NCBI GenBank assembly: GCA_002707525.1
Contig: PAND01000010.1
Span: 6,638-70,637, forward strand
Length of the DNA: 64,000 bases
Direction of reading: 5' to 3'
Origin: Flavobacteriales bacterium
GTDB taxonomy: Bacteria; Bacteroidota; Bacteroidia; Flavobacteriales; Schleiferiaceae
Shown here: in pieces, positions 26,485 to 33,694 of the stretch
Layout of the letters: every line of letters begins with the position of its first letter
Numbering within the stretch: position 1 is the stretch's first letter
Program-made: the position numbers and the translations under genes
Notes under the pieces: generated by a model
What the model saw: the letters and a program-made list of their open reading frames with translations, nothing else
What the model was told of the DNA's origin: nothing
The model's database searches: none

Positions 26485-27468
26485 TCAACTTTCAATATGT
26501 ATGATTTTTGAGCCTTCTTCCTCCATTCTAAATTTAAAAGGAGAGGCACCCAAACTAATCATAGCGTCATCTAAACTTTCATGCTTATCTGCATTTGCAT
26601 AAAAAAGCATAAAGCCGCCTCCGCCAGCTCCTAGCAGCTTTCCTCCGCGTGCGCCTATATTCATGGCGGCATCATAAAGCGTATTAATTCTAGGTGTTGT
26701 GATTCCCTTGGCTAAACTTTGTTTAAGTAACCAATTTTCGTGAAGAATATCCCCGAATGCATTCAAGTCTCCTAGGGTCAATACTTCTTTTAGCTTGTAG
26801 ACTAAATCTACCATTTTCTCTAACGCTTGGAATTTATCTGTTTGAGCGGTGTTTTTATTCTGTTCGGCAAGAATTTTACTTGCACTGCGCTGATTTCCTA
26901 TGTAGTATAATTTCAGATTACGATTTAAGGTATCTCTAGTTTTCAAATTGATTAAAACAGGGTCTATTTTTACGGTTCCATCTGAGTTAAACTCGATCAC
27001 GTTTAGTCCTCCATAGGCCGCAGCATATTGATCTTGTTTGCCAATAGGTTCCTGCAAGAGATCAATTTCAATCCTACAAGCACCAGCTCCTAATCCTTCT
27101 TTGGATACTGTCTTATTCGTATAAGCACTCAAGTTATGTAACAAGCCTACAGTGAAACTTGAACTACTTCCCATTCCTGTCCCACCGGGTATATCCGCTA
27201 TTGAGCTGACTTCAATTCCATTCAAATTAAAATCTTTAAGAACCGTCTTGAGAATGGGATGATTTAGCTCATTAACATCACTAACAGTTTCGGTTTGAGA
27301 ATATTTACATCGTATTTTATCTCTCTCGAAAAACTCGTGAGTGCTGATATACATGTATTTATCAATGGTTGTGCTTAAAACAGCACCCTTTCTTAGACTA
27401 AAGAAACTCTCTAAATCGCTTCCGCCTCCTACAAATGAAATCCTGAATGGGGTTTTGGTGATAATCAT
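26485..27468 (-). CDS. GHMP family sugar kinase (heptose-7-phosphate kinase-like)
   Basis: This 327-residue kinase has the three GHMP motifs: TPFRISFVGGGSDLESFF at the start, IPGGTGMGSSSSFTVGLL (about 94-111, phosphate loop), and KLLGAGGGGFMLFY (about 277-290). The sugar-binding N-terminus resembles D-glycero-D-manno-heptose 7-phosphate kinase (HddA) used in making activated heptose for polysaccharides. Substrate remains an inference; other sugar kinases of this fold are possible. It precedes rpsP on the same strand with a 95-base gap. Confidence 0.82.
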   Translation of the reverse strand: MIITKTPFRISFVGGGSDLESFFSLRKGAVLSTTIDKYMYISTHEFFERDKIRCKYSQTETVSDVNELNHPILKTVLKDFNLNGIEVSSIADIPGGTGMGSSSSFTVGLLHNLSAYTNKTVSKEGLGAGACRIEIDLLQEPIGKQDQYAAAYGGLNVIEFNSDGTVKIDPVLINLKTRDTLNRNLKLYYIGNQRSASKILAEQNKNTAQTDKFQALEKMVDLVYKLKEVLTLGDLNAFGDILHENWLLKQSLAKGITTPRINTLYDAAMNIGARGGKLLGAGGGGFMLFYANADKHESLDDAMISLGASPFKFRMEEEGSKIIHIES

Positions 27469-27488
27469 GGTACTAAAGTAATGGATTG

Positions 27489-27509
27489 TTGAAAACCTAA
27501 AGTTTTCAA
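27489..27509. repeat. Inverted repeat in divergent intergenic region
   Basis: TTGAAAAC and GTTTTCAA are perfect 8-bp arms around a five-base spacer, placed between the GHMP kinase gene (-) and the PID-CTERM-like gene (+). It could be an operator for either gene. It has no T-run, and the AT-rich stem would be a weak hairpin. Confidence 0.5.
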
Positions 27510-27574
27510 AGCAGGAAAATATTCTTCAGCCTACTACGTAATTTAGGTATATAATCTCAAAAACTTATTTATCA

Positions 27575-27757
27575 ATGAAAAGAAATCTCATTATTGTAAC
27601 GCTGGTTAGTTCTTCATTATTCCTGCATGCTCAACGCAGAATAATTCATGTTCCTGCTCCTCAGCCGCCAACTGTCCCTATTGATGGTGGTTTGACGGTA
27701 TTGCTTCTAGGGGGAGGACTTCTTGCTAAAAGAATTGTTAAACAACCAAACCAATAA
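27575..27757 (+). CDS. PID-CTERM-like small secreted/membrane protein
   Basis: This 60-residue protein has a signal peptide (about 1-19, ends LHAQ), a short Pro-rich linker (VPAPQPPTVP), then PIDGGLTVLLLGGGLLAKRI, a hydrophobic segment with a basic end. PIDGG followed by a hydrophobic helix and a Lys/Arg tail is what I know as the PID-CTERM pattern of Bacteroidota, thought to be a sorting signal; no exosortase-like gene is seen in the window. It heads a tightly spaced four-gene cluster, three bases before the next gene. The mature peptide would be mostly this tripartite tail, with very little else. Confidence 0.65.
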   Translation: MKRNLIIVTLVSSSLFLHAQRRIIHVPAPQPPTVPIDGGLTVLLLGGGLLAKRIVKQPNQ

Positions 27758-27760
27758 ATT

Positions 27761-28135
27761 ATGTATAACTCGTTAGAGCTCATTCAAAGTAAGAGCACCT
27801 TTCAAATTCAAAAATATGGTGCATCAATCATGATTCAAAGCAGGGGGGTTCAAAACTCTGTTATCAACGAATTGAATGCCTGTTGGCTTGATATTACTTC
27901 CGTGATGATTGATTATCACGAACAGGAAATACTTAAGGATCAAATCAAAGTTTTAGAGCGATTTTCTTGGAATATCGCAAAATTTACGGCTTTAATACCC
28001 CACTTGCCGGAGGATATAGTGGTCTTTCCCCCTAAAGAAGAGATGAGTAAGCAAAGCAATGTGTTTTACTTCAAATTAATGAGGGAATGTTCACGTAAAA
28101 GCGGCCAATTCAAATATTTAAAGCAACTCGATTAA
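27761..28135 (+). CDS. Small helical protein, function unknown
   Basis: The 124-residue protein is predicted by eye to be largely helical (ELNACWLDITSVMIDYHEQE, then IKVLERFSWNIAKFTALI), with a Pro-containing break (VFPPKEE). It has no signal peptide or membrane helix, so it should be cytoplasmic. I recognise no family. It is framed by the PID-CTERM-like gene (3 bases before) and another helical protein (11 bases after), so they are probably co-expressed. It could be a regulatory or adaptor subunit for the DUF58 protein; that is a guess from position only. Confidence 0.6.
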   Translation: MYNSLELIQSKSTFQIQKYGASIMIQSRGVQNSVINELNACWLDITSVMIDYHEQEILKDQIKVLERFSWNIAKFTALIPHLPEDIVVFPPKEEMSKQSNVFYFKLMRECSRKSGQFKYLKQLD

Positions 28136-28146
28136 TTAGTTACTAA

Positions 28147-28560
28147 ATGAAGACAACCATAAGCCAACCGCTATACCAGGAAGCTATGTCCATTAATCGT
28201 TCTATTCAGAGATTGACTAAAGGATATCATAGCAACGGCACATTCAACCTTGCATTTAAGGTAAAAGATGATATCATTAATCTATGCAATGAACTTGATC
28301 AGGGCGTTGCTGCACGGTATGAACATACTTTTGAAAATTACTACAGTAAGGCTATACAATCAGCTAATGAATTACTTGAGCATATAAGAATCGCAAATTC
28401 AGCTAGAATGCTTAAAGGTGGTTTTCCATCTGAACTCATAGAACGCGTGAAATTGCTACAAATGAAGCTTATATTAGTGCTGGAATTATTCAAGACTGAG
28501 GTTCCTTTAGATTACATCACATTATCTAGCTGGGCTCGGCAAAAAATTTCAATGAGTTAA
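28147..28560 (+). CDS. Four-helix-bundle-like small protein
   Basis: This 137-residue protein shows amphipathic helices and few loops. Its start (LYQEAMSINRSIQRLTKGY, about 9-27) and the later SANELLEHIRIANSARML recall the four-helix-bundle family (23S rRNA intervening-sequence protein or Avd-like), but the match is only at the level of helix pattern and is not certain. There is no reverse transcriptase or template repeat nearby, so a diversity-generating element is not supported. Its TAA overlaps the ATG of the DUF58 gene. Confidence 0.55.
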   Translation: MKTTISQPLYQEAMSINRSIQRLTKGYHSNGTFNLAFKVKDDIINLCNELDQGVAARYEHTFENYYSKAIQSANELLEHIRIANSARMLKGGFPSELIERVKLLQMKLILVLELFKTEVPLDYITLSSWARQKISMS

Positions 28561-29411
28561 TGAATAAAGAGGAAATAATAGGTTTGACTTGGTGGGCGCG
28601 ACAGCGCGTAAGAGGTTTTATGACAGGATTGCATAAAAGCCCTGATTTCGGCTTTAGCCTAGATTTCGCTCAGCACCGAGAATATGTTCCTGGTGATTCA
28701 CCAAAATTCATTGATTGGACCGTATTAGCTAGACAAGATAAATTCCTCACCAAGCAATTTGAAGCTGAAAGTAATTTACGAGCGTACTTCTTATTAGATT
28801 CAAGTTCCTCTATGTATGGCGAGAATGGCGAGCGCTGGGATTATGCAGTAAAGCAGATTGCTCTTGCCGCTGCTTTGCTCTCAAAACAAAGAGATGCCCT
28901 TGGACTACTTGATGTGCGGGAGGACGACTTGTTCTTTTTTCAAGCTAAAAATACAGATGAGGCAGTTGAGCAGCTGTTATATCATATTGCGGAGCGCACG
29001 GGCAATGCTCTAAACAATGGAGACTTAGGTGGAGCTATTTCTAGGTTGTTGTCCGAAATAGCTCCACGTAGCGAAGTACTTTTCTTGACGGATCCATATC
29101 ATGAAAATTTGGAATCAATTTGCGAAAGGCTTGGAGCATTTGTGGATGCCGGTCATTATGTTAAAATTCTTTTACTTGTTTCAAAGGAACGCGAATTAAA
29201 GCCGTCTTATTATGCGGGTGAATTCGTTCGGGATTCTGAAAATGGAATGAAAACGGTTTTATCTGCACAAGAATCCAAGTCTCTTAATCAATACATAGAG
29301 GAACAGATTAACACTGTTAAAAACAGTGCTGCATCTTATGGCATAAAGTCTAATGTTCTTTTTTTAGAGGATGATCCGCTTTTGAGTTTTAGTAAGATGC
29401 TTGAGCCTTAG
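28560..29411 (+). CDS. DUF58 / von Willebrand-A-like protein
   Basis: The 283-residue protein is a DUF58 family member. HREYVPGDSPKFIDWTVLAR (about 40-59) is the family signature (REYxxGDxxxxIDW), followed by a VWA-like metal-site start LLDSSSSMYG (about 79-88). DUF58 proteins usually work with a MoxR AAA ATPase in the cytoplasm and next to Bat membrane proteins, and none of these is encoded close by. It ends a cluster with the PID-CTERM-like and two helical proteins, so it may use different partners. No signal peptide is seen. Confidence 0.82.
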   Translation: MNKEEIIGLTWWARQRVRGFMTGLHKSPDFGFSLDFAQHREYVPGDSPKFIDWTVLARQDKFLTKQFEAESNLRAYFLLDSSSSMYGENGERWDYAVKQIALAAALLSKQRDALGLLDVREDDLFFFQAKNTDEAVEQLLYHIAERTGNALNNGDLGGAISRLLSEIAPRSEVLFLTDPYHENLESICERLGAFVDAGHYVKILLLVSKERELKPSYYAGEFVRDSENGMKTVLSAQESKSLNQYIEEQINTVKNSAASYGIKSNVLFLEDDPLLSFSKMLEP

Positions 29412-29425
29412 TGAAATGTATACCC

Positions 29426-30286
29426 TCAATGGGAAGGTTTAGTCAATTCTTTAGAAGAAACAAGGTACTTGTGACATCCAGATAATTGTTGAGACATAAT
29501 ATATGCAGTATATAGTTGCTGAAGTCCCCTAAGTAAAACGACTATAATTAGTATTGAATCAAAGTCAGCACCGATTCCAAGGCTATTATTTACAAATAAG
29601 GAAAGAACCAAGGATGAAATAATAACTACCTCTCGTAAGTTTTTATTGGTCGCATCCCATCGAGCAGCATTAATCCTGAAAGAAGAAAGTGTATTCAGCT
29701 CTTCATTGCCTAATGAGTCCATACTATTTGCTAAATCACTTGAGTTGGCATGCCAAAAGTCTTGTTTGATTTTTATTCTAGATAATATAAGTACCCAAAT
29801 TCCAATGATCAATAAGGTTATTACTCCAAATTTTGGTGATAAGCATATTCCTATCACTGTGAAAACTATTCCTGGTAATAATTGACTCCAGCCAACAAAT
29901 AGAAAATTAATGGACTGTACACTTTTTCCAAAGTTCACTTTATGCAGTTGTCTTGATTCTTTGGATTGAATTTGACGAAAAGTAGTCATCAATTCTATTC
30001 TAGTCTTGGCATTTAAGAATTGAGCCTGACGCCCTACAAGAAATCGGATTAAAAGAATTATCCCTAATACAATTGAAAAATAGAGTAGGGATAGTTCTAA
30101 CCATGCAATAGTTACACTTTGATATCCCAAAAAAAGACTCCTAATTAGGGGCAATGAGATAAGGATGGGCATAGTTTCTAGCACACCAGAAATGCCTGTA
30201 ATAAGTAGTAACATTCTCAAACTATATGAAGTCTGCTGGCTACTATAAAACGCACAAGCTAATTTGATGGAATTTGTTTTATTCAT
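29426..30286 (-). CDS. Orphan ABC-exporter-like transmembrane domain
   Basis: This 286-residue protein has five or six membrane helices with the spacing of an ABC exporter transmembrane domain (ISGVLETMPILISLPLIRSL near the start, then ILIIVVLLRGLQQLYTAY near residue 245). It stops where the linker to the ATPase would begin (KYLVSSKEL). No ATP-binding domain is encoded at its 3' end, where a DUF58 gene faces it 14 bases away. The first four bases overlap ribB (ATGA). It could be a truncated exporter, a TMD that uses an ATPase in trans, or a repurposed membrane protein. Confidence 0.65.
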   Translation of the reverse strand: MNKTNSIKLACAFYSSQQTSYSLRMLLLITGISGVLETMPILISLPLIRSLFLGYQSVTIAWLELSLLYFSIVLGIILLIRFLVGRQAQFLNAKTRIELMTTFRQIQSKESRQLHKVNFGKSVQSINFLFVGWSQLLPGIVFTVIGICLSPKFGVITLLIIGIWVLILSRIKIKQDFWHANSSDLANSMDSLGNEELNTLSSFRINAARWDATNKNLREVVIISSLVLSLFVNNSLGIGADFDSILIIVVLLRGLQQLYTAYIMSQQLSGCHKYLVSSKELTKPSH

Positions 30287-31392
30287 TCGAGTGCGGAATT
30301 CTTTACTATTTCAAGTCCGTAGCCGGCAACCCCAACTCTTTTGATAGGATTATTAGTGATTAAATCAATTTTTTTAATACCCAATTGATGAATGATCTGT
30401 GCGCCAATTCCAAAGTCCTTAGCATCCTTCATTGATCCTAAGCTAATGAGCGAGCCATCCTTTTTGAATTGACGAATTCTGTTTATAATTTTATTCGAAC
30501 TTCTCTCTTGATTCATGTAAATAATGGCACCATTTCCTCGTTTTGAAATGGTAGAGAGTGCTCTGCGGAAATTACTCGCTTCATTAGAAGTTAATGCGTG
30601 AAACACATCATTTGCTATGCCTGCGCTTTGAATGCGCACCGGTATAATTTCATCACTCTTCCATTCTCCTTTGGTGAGCGCTATGTGCACTTGTTCATTG
30701 GTTTTCTGCTCAAATGCATGCAAAGTAAATTTTCCAAATGGAGTGTCAATTTCAGCCTTCTCTGCAAGCTCCACCAAACTTTCTTTTTCCATTCTGAATG
30801 CCACCAGATCTTCTATGCTGATGATTTTCAAGGCATGCTTGACTGCTATTTTTTTAAGTTGGGGTAGACGAGCCATAGTTCCGTCTTCGTTCATAATTTC
30901 CACTATAACTCCAGCAGGTGCTTTTCCTGCCAATCTAGCCAAGTCTACTGCAGCTTCTGTATGCCCTACACGCCGTAAAACTCCTCCGGGTTTTGCTATT
31001 AAGGGAAAAATATGGCCTGGTCTTGCAAGCTGTTCAGGTTTGATTTTAGGATCAACTAATGCTTTAACTGTCATGTATCTGTCATAAGCTGATATACCTG
31101 TGGTGCATCCTTCACCGATTCTATCTATACTTACGGTAAACGCGGTCTTATTGGGATCTGTATTAGTTTGTACCATTGGTGGTAAATCTAATTCTTCGGA
31201 ACGCTTGGGGAGAATTGGAGTGCAAATAAGCCCTCTTCCTTCCTTTGCCATAAAGTTGATCATCTCGGGAGTTACGCACTCGGCAGCAGCAACAAAATCA
31301 CCCTCGTTTTCGCGATTCTCATCATCTACCACTATGACTACTTTGCCATTAGCAATATCTGTTAGTGCCTCCTCTATTGTATTAAGACTCAT
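30283..31392 (-). CDS. ribB: 3,4-dihydroxy-2-butanone-4-phosphate synthase with degenerate GTP cyclohydrolase II domain
   Basis: RibB turns ribulose 5-phosphate into 3,4-dihydroxy-2-butanone 4-phosphate for riboflavin. In the 369-residue product the first 200 residues are a full synthase: VVDDENRENEGD (about 21-32), TTGISAYDR, and RPGHIFPL (about 124-131). The C-terminal half has the GTP cyclohydrolase II layout, but the zinc-binding cysteines are absent: the expected RVHSEC..GD..GS..CDC reads RIQSAG..NDVFHAL near residue 254. So the second activity is probably lost and must come from another gene. ATG 31392 is used; the in-frame TTG at 31419 lies inside the upstream gene, which ends in TAATG. 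Confidence 0.92.
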   Translation of the reverse strand: MSLNTIEEALTDIANGKVVIVVDDENRENEGDFVAAAECVTPEMINFMAKEGRGLICTPILPKRSEELDLPPMVQTNTDPNKTAFTVSIDRIGEGCTTGISAYDRYMTVKALVDPKIKPEQLARPGHIFPLIAKPGGVLRRVGHTEAAVDLARLAGKAPAGVIVEIMNEDGTMARLPQLKKIAVKHALKIISIEDLVAFRMEKESLVELAEKAEIDTPFGKFTLHAFEQKTNEQVHIALTKGEWKSDEIIPVRIQSAGIANDVFHALTSNEASNFRRALSTISKRGNGAIIYMNQERSSNKIINRIRQFKKDGSLISLGSMKDAKDFGIGAQIIHQLGIKKIDLITNNPIKRVGVAGYGLEIVKNSALE

Positions 31393-32528
31393 TATTGATT
31401 TCTTTTGGTTGGTTGCCAAACGCTTGATTTTACGCCTCTTAGGTATTTAAAGTGACCAATAAGCATTGCCAAATTCATGGCGCAAAAATACGCAACACGT
31501 CCGTGTATCTTCCTTTTCACTAAAAGAAACTGAAGTAAACAAAAAACTAACGCCGCAATACCTAAAAGTCTTGTGATTGGATTCAACAACAAAGAGAGTA
31601 TCAATACGATCAAAATATGAGGGGTAATCCAACGCAAAATCTTGTGAAACAGGAAGGTATAACCAATGGGCCAAAAATTCTTGATTAGCTCACCTCGAAA
31701 TCTTTTTAGATTTTGAAAGTTACCCAGGGCTATTCTAATTTTTCTTTTGAATTCTTCTGAAAGAGAGGTGCTCACCTCCTCCAATCCAACCGCATTAGGG
31801 TTAAAGACGATTTGATATTGCTTCTCCAATAATTTCATTGTTTGGAAGAAGTCTTCCATAAAAGTAGCAGGAGGTATCACAGACCAAAGATGTTTACGAA
31901 TTGCATAGAGTCCGCCCTCCATTCCCAAACAAAAACCAAAATGTTGACTTTCGCTTAATCGTATCATATTTTCCATTTTGAGATAATCACTCTCTGCAAT
32001 TGCTGTATTATTCTTGTATTGACCATGATATTGAAGCGCACCAGCAACAGCTCCAATACGGTTGTCCGTAAAAGAATGCACTAACTCATCTATTGTGGAT
32101 GGCGTGAATATAATATTGGCATCTGTTGCAATAATGATATCGGCATCTGCCTGTTCAACAAGAATATTCATAATACCCGATTTGCCTGTTCTTTCTTCTA
32201 CTCGAACAAGATTAATATTATGATGTGATTGTTGGAGTTCTTGAATGATTTCATCTGTACCGTCGTCGCTTAAATCACTACCAATCCAAATTTGAATCTT
32301 TTCAGCTGCGTAGTTTGATTCTACTATGCTTTTTATTTTAGATGTAATAACATCTCGTTCATTATAAGCAGCAAAGATTACAGCAACTAAAGGAGTAAAA
32401 CCTTTGTTTTTTTCTATCTGTTTACGTTTATCTAGCCGCGCATATCTAATAGCCGGGTATACAATATAGGTCGCACCAATTAGTACTATGCAAATTAATG
32501 AAATGGTAATACCAATTATTTGGGCCAT
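31392..32528 (-). CDS. Glycosyltransferase family 2-like membrane protein
   Basis: This 378-residue enzyme has an N-terminal membrane helix (about 4-26), a GT-A domain (VAVIFAAYNERDVI, about 48-61; then IIIATDANIIF with the DxD-like site), and the EDFFQTMKLLEKQ helix. Membrane segments at about 315-355 end the protein. The layout is that of processive or polyisoprenol-linked family 2 transferases that extend polysaccharide at the inner membrane. Donor and acceptor are unknown. It overlaps the GT4-like gene by 13 bases and ribB by one. Confidence 0.87.
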   Translation of the reverse strand: MAQIIGITISLICIVLIGATYIVYPAIRYARLDKRKQIEKNKGFTPLVAVIFAAYNERDVITSKIKSIVESNYAAEKIQIWIGSDLSDDGTDEIIQELQQSHHNINLVRVEERTGKSGIMNILVEQADADIIIATDANIIFTPSTIDELVHSFTDNRIGAVAGALQYHGQYKNNTAIAESDYLKMENMIRLSESQHFGFCLGMEGGLYAIRKHLWSVIPPATFMEDFFQTMKLLEKQYQIVFNPNAVGLEEVSTSLSEEFKRKIRIALGNFQNLKRFRGELIKNFWPIGYTFLFHKILRWITPHILIVLILSLLLNPITRLLGIAALVFCLLQFLLVKRKIHGRVAYFCAMNLAMLIGHFKYLRGVKSSVWQPTKRNQ

Positions 32529-33694
32529 GCTTTCTGAATTGATGCCAAAGCATTTTGTGGACTGAACCTCTTGTTGATATCTGTGTAGAGCTCTCTGGCT
32601 ATTTGAACAGCCTTATCAGAATTCGTAGTCAGGGCTACAATTTCGTGAGCCAACTCTTCTGGAATGTCGCTCAATGGGATTTTTGAATTTTGTTTTTCGT
32701 AAATACCTTCTGCACCTATGGCGGTAGATATAGTAGGTATTCCAAGGCTACCATTCTCCAGGAGTTTGATGCGCACACCTGAACCACTTAATAAAGGAAT
32801 GATACTAACACCGTGACTTTTTGAAAAAGTCTCTGCACTTGCGACTTTACCGTGAATATGAAGGTTATGTGCTTTAAGCGCCATGATCTTATTTGGAGTA
32901 TTATTGCCTGCCACATGAAATTCTATACTTGGGTCTAGTTTGTTCACAACAGGCCAAACATCTTTAAGAAACCATTGTAATGACTCTAAATTAGGCATCC
33001 AATCCAGTGCACCCAAAAAAAAGCATCGTTTAGGTACAATGTCAATATTCATTTCTTGCCTTTTAATGCTTACGGGTACGAAAAAAGTATTGCTATTAAA
33101 AGATTTGAACCAATACATGTCAATAGAAGATATGCTCCATACGGAGTGCACTAGTATAGCTAGTTTCTGTTCAAATTTTTTCAGTCTATTGGTTTGTATT
33201 CTGAGGTAAAACTTTTTTATGGGAGTAGCAATATGTTTAATGCTTCGTTCCCAAATCACATGTTCTAGATTGTGTGCGCGCAAAACAACTTTTTTACCCT
33301 TAATCATGGCCAATGGTAAGTAATGGCCCATGAAAGCACCTTCTATAACGACCAAATCAAAGTGGCCGTTCTCAAATTCTTCAAGCCATTTTTGCATGGA
33401 TAAGACGAAAAACCGTATCGTATGAAATGGTTGTCTAGTGAATAGAAGGTTTGAAAGAGCATTAAATGGGGTTGGGGACGTATCTTCTTCAAAGGTCCTT
33501 AGAGTAATGTGCTCATTGATTGAATCTGGAAAATCATCTAAACGTTTTCTATGCTTAAGCGTATTTATGGCGCCATAGGTGATTTCGTGGCCACCCAATT
33601 CTATGAGATTTTCAAGTAAGCGAGCCATGGCAATTGAGCTTCCATCCTTGGAAGGGTAGGGTACTTTATTGCTAAGAATCAGAATTCTAGGCAT
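32516..33694 (-). CDS. Glycosyltransferase, GT4-like
   Basis: The 392-residue protein is a GT-B glycosyltransferase. The N-domain has RILILSNKVPYPSKDGSSIAM (about 3-23) and ARLLENLIELGGHEIT, and the C-domain has a nucleotide-sugar pocket around VSIIPLLSGSGVRIKLLENGSLGIPTI (about 304-330). GT4-type enzymes usually retain the donor stereochemistry and act at the cytoplasmic face. With the next gene it forms a glycosyltransferase pair inserted between the LptF/G-like permease and ribB. Target could be O-antigen, capsule or a glycolipid. Confidence 0.87.
   Translation of the reverse strand: MPRILILSNKVPYPSKDGSSIAMARLLENLIELGGHEITYGAINTLKHRKRLDDFPDSINEHITLRTFEEDTSPTPFNALSNLLFTRQPFHTIRFFVLSMQKWLEEFENGHFDLVVIEGAFMGHYLPLAMIKGKKVVLRAHNLEHVIWERSIKHIATPIKKFYLRIQTNRLKKFEQKLAILVHSVWSISSIDMYWFKSFNSNTFFVPVSIKRQEMNIDIVPKRCFFLGALDWMPNLESLQWFLKDVWPVVNKLDPSIEFHVAGNNTPNKIMALKAHNLHIHGKVASAETFSKSHGVSIIPLLSGSGVRIKLLENGSLGIPTISTAIGAEGIYEKQNSKIPLSDIPEELAHEIVALTTNSDKAVQIARELYTDINKRFSPQNALASIQKAWPK

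Noticed and set aside
28147-28560. Possible diversity-generating retroelement (Avd-like protein)
   Set aside because: No reverse transcriptase, template repeat or variable repeat is present in the window; the resemblance is only in helix pattern.
30632-31087. A 151-codon plus-strand frame inside ribB
   Set aside because: Antisense to the conserved synthase domain; low-complexity Ser-rich product without recognisable features.
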